Of a stretch of DNA of 11,939 nt, positions 6,153-11,845 are shown in pieces. The position numbers and the translations under genes are program-made. The DNA lies in NCBI GenBank assembly GCA_001781685.1, contig MFLZ01000006.1, forward strand, positions 4,815 to 16,753, given 5' to 3'. Source of the DNA: Candidatus Kaiserbacteria bacterium RIFCSPLOWO2_01_FULL_54_13. GTDB lineage: Bacteria; Patescibacteriota; Minisyncoccia; Phycocordibacterales; UBA2100. The notes under the pieces are model-generated. The model worked only from the letters and a program-made list of their open reading frames with translations. It was not told the DNA's origin and did no database searches. How positions within the stretch are numbered: position 1 is the stretch's first letter; each line of letters opens with the position of its first letter.

Positions 6153-6174
6153 GCTATATGGAGTACCATATAGC
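6153..6174. promoter_or_regulatory. Perfect 22-bp inverted repeat after mvaD
   Basis: GCTATATGG and CCATATAGC are perfect 9-bp arms around the loop AGTA, beginning 7 nt after the mvaD stop. No T-run follows, so it is not a typical intrinsic terminator. It could be an operator for HMG-CoA reductase, an RNA hairpin that stabilises the mvaD 3' end, or a weak terminator. Confidence 0.55.
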
Positions 6175-6192
6175 GGCGTCGTTCGCGTCTTA

Positions 6193-6210
6193 CGAGAACG
6201 TCTGTTCTCG
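6193..6210. promoter_or_regulatory. Inverted repeat with LexA-box-like GAAC-N4-GTTC before HMG-CoA reductase
   Basis: CGAGAAC-GTCT-GTTCTCG is a perfect 7-bp dyad. Its core GAACgtctGTTC (6196-6207) has the half-sites and spacing of the Gram-positive LexA/DinR box. It covers the -35 zone of the TATAAT at 6231-6236, a natural operator position. One match of eight fixed bases is not strong evidence, since chance occurrence in a window this size is not negligible. Confidence 0.4.
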
Positions 6211-6230
6211 CAATGCCACTCACTAGCCGC

Positions 6231-6236
6231 TATAAT
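6231..6236 (+). promoter_or_regulatory. -10 element of HMG-CoA reductase
   Basis: A perfect TATAAT ends 8 nt before ATG 6245. The expected transcription start is at or beside the ATG, implying a leaderless mRNA. No clear -35 is present, and the dyad at 6193-6210 occupies that zone, suggesting either activator dependence or repression there. Confidence 0.6.
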
Positions 6237-6244
6237 CGCTTTTC

Positions 6245-7399
6245 ATGGACCTACGTAACCTTCCAGCAGGCCTCGATGCCTCCGGTCGCGTCTCAAAACG
6301 ACGCGATCTGATCGAAAAAGAACTGAATGTGAAGCTCTCTGCATTGCAGATTTCTCCGCAGCAAATCGGATCTGCGGATGAACAAAACTGCGAGCAGATG
6401 TTCGGAGCGGTTCCCCTCCCGGTCGGCCTCGCTGGACCTCTCAGGATCCACTTCAGCTCAGGCGAAACGCACGACGTGTACCTGCCACTCGCAACCACCG
6501 AAGGTGCTTTGGTCGCGAGTGTGAATCGCGGCTCTCGAGCGCTGAGAGAGGCAGACGGAGTTCATACGTCGTCCGAATACGTAGGCGTAACGCGATCGCT
6601 CGCATTTGAAGTGAAAAACGCGAAAGAAACATCCGAGAAAATTCGTGCGCTTGAATCAGCGTGGAAAAAGATCGCGGAAGCAACAAGCAGGCACCTGAAG
6701 ATTCTCTCATACGAGATCGATACAAAAGGCGACGTGCTGTTCCTCTCGCTCGCCGCGGACACCGATGAGGCGATGGGCATGAACATGGTTACGATCGCGG
6801 CGCAGGCAGTCGGAGAGTTTCTCTCAAAAGAGTTGGGCATTCCGATGCTCACTGTGGCAGGAAACGTGGATAGCGACAAGAAACCGAGCGCGCTCACGAA
6901 AAAACGGGGGCGCGGATATCGCGTGAAGGCCGAGGCAACGATTCCGGAAAAAATCATCGAGAACGTCCTCAAAACCGATTCCGACACACTCATGAGAACA
7001 GCACACGCCAAGCTTGAAGTCGGCTCGAGTGTGGCGGGTGCGCTCGGAAGAAATTTGCATGTGGCCAACGTCATCGCTGCGCTCTACCTTGCAACGGGCC
7101 AAGATGCCGCGCACGTCGTGGAAGGCTCGCTCGCAGACACTTTCGTAAAGAAAAACGCCCACGGCATTCAGATCTCGGTCGCGATTCCCGCTCTCATGCT
7201 TGGCGTCCGCGGAGGCGGAGTCGACCTTCCTGCTCAAAAACAATGCCTCAACCTGATGCTCAAAGCAAAAACAAAACTCCGACCATCTGCGCAGCTCGCA
7301 GAAACAATCGGCGGCGCAATCCTTGCGGGCGAGCTCTCCCTCCTCGCAGCGCAAGCCACGCACACCCTCGCGCGAGCGCATCGCCGCCTAGGACGCTAG
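6245..7399 (+). CDS. hmgA: Hydroxymethylglutaryl-CoA reductase, class I (soluble)
   Basis: The enzyme reduces HMG-CoA to mevalonate with two NAD(P)H, the committed step of the pathway. The 384-residue protein lacks transmembrane segments and has the length of archaeal soluble enzymes. The motifs are those of class I: EQMFGAVPLPVGLAGPL (50-66), ATTEGALVASVNRG (83-96) with catalytic Glu86, DEAMGMNM (174-181), VDSDKKP (208-214) with the catalytic Lys, ATGQDAAHVVEGS (283-295) with catalytic Asp287, and a C-terminal ATHTLARAHRRLGR with catalytic His373. The first motif has EQ rather than the usual EN, and the Asp-rich loop reads TDEAMG instead of TGDAMG, mild deviations. Class II enzymes are the common bacterial form, so the class I form fits an archaeal-type pathway. 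It follows mvaD after 98 bp containing two dyads and a TATAAT. Confidence 0.95.
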   Translation: MDLRNLPAGLDASGRVSKRRDLIEKELNVKLSALQISPQQIGSADEQNCEQMFGAVPLPVGLAGPLRIHFSSGETHDVYLPLATTEGALVASVNRGSRALREADGVHTSSEYVGVTRSLAFEVKNAKETSEKIRALESAWKKIAEATSRHLKILSYEIDTKGDVLFLSLAADTDEAMGMNMVTIAAQAVGEFLSKELGIPMLTVAGNVDSDKKPSALTKKRGRGYRVKAEATIPEKIIENVLKTDSDTLMRTAHAKLEVGSSVAGALGRNLHVANVIAALYLATGQDAAHVVEGSLADTFVKKNAHGIQISVAIPALMLGVRGGGVDLPAQKQCLNLMLKAKTKLRPSAQLAETIGGAILAGELSLLAAQATHTLARAHRRLGR

Positions 7400-7501
7400 A
7401 GTAGACTCGTACTACATATTTGTACCATGGTCTCAAAGAGTAACATCGCTCGCGCGCGGGAAAAAGACCAGCAGCTGACCCTGTGAAGCTGGCGAGGATT
7501 T

Positions 7502-7510
7502 TGGTATACT
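7502..7510 (+). promoter_or_regulatory. Extended -10 promoter of the HMG-CoA synthase operon
   Basis: TGG-TATACT is an extended -10 (5/6 match) ending 9 nt before ATG 7520. It lies in the 120-bp gap after HMG-CoA reductase (7400-7519), which otherwise holds only a doubtful 19-codon ORF (7427-7486) and no obvious terminator. This promoter would drive HMG-CoA synthase, thiolase and the DUF35-kinase fusion. It also decides between TTG 7514, which is two codons upstream, and ATG 7520. Confidence 0.5.
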
Positions 7511-7519
7511 CGTTTGTAC

Positions 7520-8551
7520 ATGACCCGCTCAGCCATTGTCGGTTTCGGCGCATACTTGCCGAAATACCGCATCAAAATCGCAGATATTGCGCGTCATTGG
7601 AAACAGGATCCGGCAGCGCTCCTCGCAAGCCTCGGCGTGGTAGAGAAATCCGTCCCCGGTCTTGACGAAGACAGCTTCACGTTTGCCTTTGAGGCAGGAA
7701 AACAAGCACTTGAAAATTCCGGCGTCCCGTCCGCGCAGATATCGGCGATATTCGTCGGCTCGGAATCGCATCCATATGCCGTAAAGCCCACAAGCGGCAT
7801 GCTCGTGTCGGCTCTGAATATCGATCCATTCTCGCATGCATCGGATCTGGAGTTTGCCTGCAAAGCGGGCACGGCGGGGCTACAGATGGTTGACAGCTTT
7901 ATCAGGAGCGGCCAGATCAAGTTTGGTTTTGCGATAGGCACGGACACCGCGCAGAGCAAACCCGGCGATGCGCTGGAATATACAGCGGCAGCCGGCGCGG
8001 CGGCACTCCTCCTCGGGCCGGAAACTCACAAGAAAGCCCTCTGCCGCATAGACAGAACTCTTTCCTTCACGACAGACACGCCGGATTTCTGGCGCGCGGC
8101 AGATGAGCCTTACCCGCGCCACGCAGGACGCTTCACGGGCGAACCCGGCTATTTCCACCACATACGCGAGACGGTCGGTGCCATTGTCAAAGCATCCAAC
8201 GTGAAGCTTCGGGACATCGCTCACGTCGTCCTCCATATGCCCAACGCAAAATTTCCTATGCGCATCGCGAAGGAATGCGGAATCACTAAGGAGCAAATGA
8301 GTGCCGGGTTCGTCGTTCCTGCAATCGGCAACACCTACAGCGCGTGCTCCCTCATCGGTCTCGTATCCGTACTTGAGAAAGCGAAAAAAGATGAACGAAT
8401 TCTTCTCGTGTCCTACGGCTCCGGCGCGGGGTGCGATGCTTTTCTTCTCACAATGCTAAAGAACGGGTCGCCGCTCCCGAAAGATGAGCGCGAGCGCTCC
8501 TATCTGAAGTACGACGAATACCTCGAACACTCCGGAGCGCTCGCCGCGTAA
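7520..8551 (+). CDS. Hydroxymethylglutaryl-CoA synthase, archaeal type
   Basis: It condenses acetoacetyl-CoA with acetyl-CoA to HMG-CoA. The 343-residue protein is close in length and motif content to the archaeal enzymes rather than to bacterial MvaS or eukaryotic synthases. Visible signatures are AIVGFGAYLPKYRIK (5-19), VEKSVPG, GSESHPYAVKPTSG (80-93) with catalytic Glu82, EFACKAGTAG (111-120) with nucleophile Cys114, DTAQSKPGDALEYTAAAGAA, DTPDFWR, RFTGEPGYF, VLHMPNAKFP (237-246) with catalytic His239, and the C-terminal SYGSGAGCDAF. Archaeal enzymes usually have HQPN where this has HMPN. It starts the operon synthase-thiolase-DUF35, which is the archaeal gene order. In archaea these three proteins form a complex in which acetoacetyl-CoA is channelled. 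Thiolase follows after 4 nt. Confidence 0.94.
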   Translation: MTRSAIVGFGAYLPKYRIKIADIARHWKQDPAALLASLGVVEKSVPGLDEDSFTFAFEAGKQALENSGVPSAQISAIFVGSESHPYAVKPTSGMLVSALNIDPFSHASDLEFACKAGTAGLQMVDSFIRSGQIKFGFAIGTDTAQSKPGDALEYTAAAGAAALLLGPETHKKALCRIDRTLSFTTDTPDFWRAADEPYPRHAGRFTGEPGYFHHIRETVGAIVKASNVKLRDIAHVVLHMPNAKFPMRIAKECGITKEQMSAGFVVPAIGNTYSACSLIGLVSVLEKAKKDERILLVSYGSGAGCDAFLLTMLKNGSPLPKDERERSYLKYDEYLEHSGALAA

Positions 8552-8555
8552 TTCC

Positions 8556-9680
8556 ATGAACCAAGACATCTTCCTCGTCGGCTCGGGACTCACGCGCTTT
8601 GGCGAATGGTGGGACAAGAGCCTCAAAGATCTCATGGACGAAGCCATCAAAGCGGCTCTGCGCTCCTCCGGGCTGAGCGCGCTCGAGATAGATCTCGTCA
8701 TCGTCGCGAACATGCTCGCGGAAGTAACGAACAATCAAGCTGGCCTTGGCGCGCTTGCCTCGGCGCTCCTCCCGCATCACCCGCCGGCTATGCGCGTCGA
8801 GGCGGCATGCGGCTCGGGCGCCCTCGCGCTTCACACGGCCTGCGCATTCCTCGAGAGCGGACGTGCAAAAACAGTACTCGTCGTCGGAGCGGAAAAAATG
8901 ACCGACGTTTCGATGGATGTGATTTCGCAGGCGCTGATGGGAGCCGCCGACGCCGAACTCGACGCTCCGTCGGGTCTCACCTTCCCCGGAATCTTCGGTC
9001 TTGTTGCGAAGCGATACATGCACGAATTCGGCCTCACGCGCGAGGAGCTCAGCATCGTGAGCGCAGTACACCACAGAAACGCAGCGGAAAATCCCTTCGC
9101 ACAGTTCAGGACTGAGCTTAGTCCCGAGGCTGTGAGCGAGAGTCCTCTCATATCCGATCCGCTGCGCCTCTTCGACTGCTCACCTGTCTCCGACGGAGCC
9201 GCGGCATGCATTCTCTCAACGTCGCACAAAAGCCCTCTGCGCATCGTGGCGAGTCAGATCGCGAGCGACACGCTGAGCATTGCGGAGCGACCGACAATCG
9301 TGAGCTTTCCCGCGACGCGTGAGGCGATGAATCGTGCCCTCCTCGAAGCGGACGTCGAGCGACGTGACGTTCGTGTGGTGGAAACACATGATTGTTTCTC
9401 CATCGCGGCCGTCATCAATATGGAAGATCTTGGATTCGCAAGAGAAGGTGAAGGGATCAAACTATATGAAGACCTTTATGAAGGTCGTGCCTCACTTTTC
9501 GTCAACATGGGCGGAGGCCTCAAAGCTTGCGGCCACCCTGTGGCGGCCACGGGCTTGAAGCAGCTGATCGACGTCGGGAAGCACCTCTCACGCGCGTCAT
9601 TGCCGTACGGCCTCGCCCACAACTTCGGCGGCGCAGGCGCCACCTGCGGCATACATATCGTGCAAAATGCCAACGTATGA
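8556..9680 (+). CDS. Acetoacetyl-CoA thiolase, archaeal (SCP2-thiolase-like) type
   Basis: It joins two acetyl-CoA molecules to acetoacetyl-CoA, an unfavourable step that archaea drive by coupling to HMG-CoA synthase. The 374-residue protein resembles archaeal thiolases of the SCP2-like branch, not bacterial AtoB/PhaA. The nucleophile is Cys85 in VEAACGSGALALH. VVETHDCFSIA (274-284) carries His278, NMGGGLKACGHPVAATG (317-333) carries His327, and HNFGGAGATCGIHI (355-368) forms the C-terminal CoA-proximal segment. The C-terminus lacks the usual CxG catalytic Cys of classical thiolases, as expected for this branch. It starts 4 nt after the HMG-CoA synthase stop without a Shine-Dalgarno sequence and overlaps the DUF35-kinase gene by ATGA. 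The tight spacing suggests equal synthesis of complex partners. Confidence 0.93.
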   Translation: MNQDIFLVGSGLTRFGEWWDKSLKDLMDEAIKAALRSSGLSALEIDLVIVANMLAEVTNNQAGLGALASALLPHHPPAMRVEAACGSGALALHTACAFLESGRAKTVLVVGAEKMTDVSMDVISQALMGAADAELDAPSGLTFPGIFGLVAKRYMHEFGLTREELSIVSAVHHRNAAENPFAQFRTELSPEAVSESPLISDPLRLFDCSPVSDGAAACILSTSHKSPLRIVASQIASDTLSIAERPTIVSFPATREAMNRALLEADVERRDVRVVETHDCFSIAAVINMEDLGFAREGEGIKLYEDLYEGRASLFVNMGGGLKACGHPVAATGLKQLIDVGKHLSRASLPYGLAHNFGGAGATCGIHIVQNANV

Positions 9681-10600
9681 ATCATTCCGCTCCCATCATT
9701 CACCGGGCTCTCGGACGTGAACGGGAAAAATTCCTTCCCGGTGTCGTGGTGTCGTTCACAACTCTCGTGCACCCGCCAGCACGGTTCGGCCACAGACCGC
9801 GGACAATCGGCCTTATTGAGCTTACAAACGGACGGCGTGTGCTTGGACCGCTCCTTGCCGAGAATCCCTCGATCGGAGAGAGTGTGCGTCCGCGAATGCG
9901 TCTCTCGCACATCACTCACGAGGGTCTACGCGTATACGAAGTGGCATTCGAAGCATGCACCAAGAAAGACGTGCCTCTCCCGGAGTTTCCCGGATACATT
10001 CTCGCACTCACCGGCCCCTCGGGTGTCGGCAAATCCACGGTAAGCAGGATGCTCACGCGCGTGTGCTCCGAGTACACGGCAAACGTGCCCATCCTCACCA
10101 CGCGAGAAGCGAAAAGCGGCGACGACGGAGAGTACGTCTATACAACGCCGGAGAAGTTTGAGCGCATGAAGAAAGCGGGCTCAATCGTCGCGGCCACGAG
10201 AATCCCTTCCTCGAGCGAAAACCGCCAGTACGGATATCAGAGCACGGACATTGAATCGATCTGGCGCGAGGGCAAATTGCCCGTCGTGGTCACTGAAATC
10301 CACCTTCTCAAGGACCTCGCGGAGCACTACGGCCGCAGCTCCATTCTCTCCTTCGGGCTCCTCCCTCCCGGCGACACCAAGCGGGCGAAACTGAGCCAGC
10401 TTCTCCACCGTCTTCGCTCGCGCGGCCGCGAGAGCGAAGAGAGCATCCGGGATCGACTCAAAAATGCAGAGCGGGACCTCGCGATTTTTAGAGAACGGAA
10501 AGATCTCTTCGACCACATCGTTGTGAACGAGGATCTGCATTCCATGGTTGCCTCTCTGAAAGAAAAAGTGCTTGGCCTTTTTCCTGCATTGAAGGCGTAG
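9677..10600 (+). CDS. DUF35 OB-fold fused to a divergent guanylate-kinase-like P-loop domain
   Basis: The protein has 307 residues and two domains. Residues about 20-95 match the DUF35 C-terminal OB-fold (GVVVSFTTLVHPP, then TIGLIELTNGRRVLGPLL and a final YEVAFEA). DUF35 proteins encoded beside archaeal thiolase and HMG-CoA synthase bridge the two enzymes. The usual N-terminal zinc ribbon with CxxC pairs is missing; only a short basic N-terminus remains. Residues about 106-303 are a guanylate-kinase-like domain: P-loop GPSGVGKST (113-121), TTRE (141-144), an ATP-lid segment RLRSRGRESEESIRDRL (245-261) and a C-terminal VVNEDL. Residues that bind GMP in true guanylate kinases are partly lost: TTRPPR reads TTREAK, the EWA Glu is replaced in IVAAT, and the Asp of the LEID segment is His209. 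The substrate is therefore unknown. ATG 9677 overlaps the thiolase stop (ATGA). Confidence 0.82.
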   Translation: MNHSAPIIHRALGREREKFLPGVVVSFTTLVHPPARFGHRPRTIGLIELTNGRRVLGPLLAENPSIGESVRPRMRLSHITHEGLRVYEVAFEACTKKDVPLPEFPGYILALTGPSGVGKSTVSRMLTRVCSEYTANVPILTTREAKSGDDGEYVYTTPEKFERMKKAGSIVAATRIPSSSENRQYGYQSTDIESIWREGKLPVVVTEIHLLKDLAEHYGRSSILSFGLLPPGDTKRAKLSQLLHRLRSRGRESEESIRDRLKNAERDLAIFRERKDLFDHIVVNEDLHSMVASLKEKVLGLFPALKA

Positions 10601-10617
10601 CGTGATTCTGCCTAGGC

Positions 10618-10623
10618 TATACC
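10618..10623 (+). promoter_or_regulatory. Possible -10 element of the C39/TPR gene
   Basis: TATACC (4/6 match, two mismatches at the end) finishes 9 nt before ATG 10633, in the 32-nt gap after the DUF35-kinase stop. The spacing agrees with the leaderless pattern elsewhere, but the match is weak, so read-through from the mevalonate operon is equally possible. Confidence 0.3.
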
Positions 10624-10632
10624 TCGTCGCGT

Positions 10633-11754
10633 ATGGGAAAGAAGGTACTCATAGCTGCCGCTCTAGGACTCATTCCATTCTCGCTCTACGTGCTGTGGAG
10701 TGAGAACGGAAGGACCATCTACGCAGAAAGAGGAGCGCAGAAAGAACAAGAGAACATCCCACCCTCTCTCGATACCTCCAACCGAACGCAAGAAATTCCT
10801 ACGAAAAATGTCATCGATGGGCTCGCGCATGCGTGGCAGACATTTAATAACTGCTCTTCCGTCGGGCTCATGATCGCGCTTTCGCACTGGAACGTGAAAG
10901 ACACGCAGGAGGCAATCGCCGAGGCCACGCGGCCGTGGAACAATCCCAAGGGCGACAACGACGACAAGTCAGTAACGCTCTACGAGCTCGCCGACTACGC
11001 CAAAGCAAAACATGGTCTCGCGACGTACGTGCGTCCAGACGGCGACATAGAGCTCCTCAAAAAATTCATCGCGAACGACATCCCCGTTGTCGCGCGCGCA
11101 CTCATGTTCCCCGATCAAGACATCGTGCACTACCGTGTCGTGAGAGGATACGATGACAATACAAAAACGATCGTCGAGAGCGACGGCATCGAGGGGCCGG
11201 GCCAGACATACACGTACGAAAAGTGGATGCACTTCTGGAAGGATTTCAACTACTCGTATCTCATCGTCGTGCCGTCCGAGAAAAAGGCCACTGTTGAGCG
11301 GATTTTGGGAAGCGAGCGCGACGAGCGAGTGGCATGGCAGAACGCGAAAGCGCGCGCCGAAAGCGAACTTGCGAAAGACGCCAACGATATTCGCGCCCAT
11401 TACAACCTCGTGACCGCCCTCTACTACCTCGGCGACTACGAAAGCTCGGTGCGTGAGTTCGAAAAGATCGAGCCGCGTCTCACGCGGCGCGTGCTGTGGT
11501 ATCAGATGGAACCCATCGATGCGTACTTCAAGCTGGAACAATACGACCGCGTCATGGCGCTTTCCGACAGCGTCATCAACGACAACAACAAATCGGTCTC
11601 CGAGCTCTACGTCTTGCGAGGAAAGATTTATGAAAGTCGCGGTGACGCTACCTCCGCACGCGCCGAGTATGAGAAGGCACTTCTCTACCACAAGCACCTC
11701 CAATCAGCCAAAGACGCACTCGCCTCCCTTGGCGCAGCTAGATTTAACGAATAG
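10633..11754 (+). CDS. Membrane-anchored C39-like cysteine peptidase domain with TPR-like repeats
   Basis: The 373-residue protein begins with a positively charged start and a hydrophobic segment (about 5-22), a single-pass anchor or signal, so the rest probably lies outside the membrane. Residues about 60-215 look like a peptidase C39-like (papain-fold) domain: WQTFNNCSSVGLMIALSHW (68-86) places Cys74 after a Gln/Asn turn at the start of a helix, and IVHYRVVRGYDD (164-175) gives His166, with Asp184 of VESDG as a possible third residue. Residues about 241-370 form helical TPR-like repeats (AHYNLVTALYYLGDYESSVREFEK; ELYVLRGKIYESRGDATSARAEYEKAL). The substrate is unknown; bacteriocin-leader processing is not supported because no ABC transporter or bacteriocin gene is nearby. 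It does not obviously belong to the isoprenoid pathway. Confidence 0.7.
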   Translation: MGKKVLIAAALGLIPFSLYVLWSENGRTIYAERGAQKEQENIPPSLDTSNRTQEIPTKNVIDGLAHAWQTFNNCSSVGLMIALSHWNVKDTQEAIAEATRPWNNPKGDNDDKSVTLYELADYAKAKHGLATYVRPDGDIELLKKFIANDIPVVARALMFPDQDIVHYRVVRGYDDNTKTIVESDGIEGPGQTYTYEKWMHFWKDFNYSYLIVVPSEKKATVERILGSERDERVAWQNAKARAESELAKDANDIRAHYNLVTALYYLGDYESSVREFEKIEPRLTRRVLWYQMEPIDAYFKLEQYDRVMALSDSVINDNNKSVSELYVLRGKIYESRGDATSARAEYEKALLYHKHLQSAKDALASLGAARFNE

Positions 11755-11845
11755 AGCGGTCAATTTTCTCTCAGTTTCTTTCCGTAAACTCGCAACTTAC
11801 ACGCTGTAAATGAACGCACGTCGAGCACGCCACGTTTGAAAACAC

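Noticed and set aside
6153..6174. Rho-independent terminator after mvaD
   Set aside because: The hairpin is perfect but AT-rich and not followed by a T-run; it was kept as a possible operator or mRNA hairpin instead.
8448..9074. 208-codon open frame antisense to thiolase
   Set aside because: It runs opposite to the thiolase catalytic region and spans the HMG-CoA synthase/thiolase junction, with no recognisable motif or promoter.
9527..9676. N-terminal extension of the DUF35-kinase frame upstream of ATG 9677
   Set aside because: It would overlap the conserved C-terminal GHP and HNFGG coding region of thiolase, is very Arg-rich and off-frame, and the ATGA overlap at 9677 is a typical coupled start.
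9677..10600. Plain annotation as guanylate kinase (gmk)
   Set aside because: The first 95 residues are a DUF35 OB-fold, the gene sits in the HMG-CoA synthase/thiolase operon, and several GMP-binding residues are missing.
10969..11703. 244-codon open frame antisense to the C39/TPR gene
   Set aside because: It is an antisense shadow of a gene with recognisable domains, has no family motifs, and its codon pattern is the mirror of the real gene.
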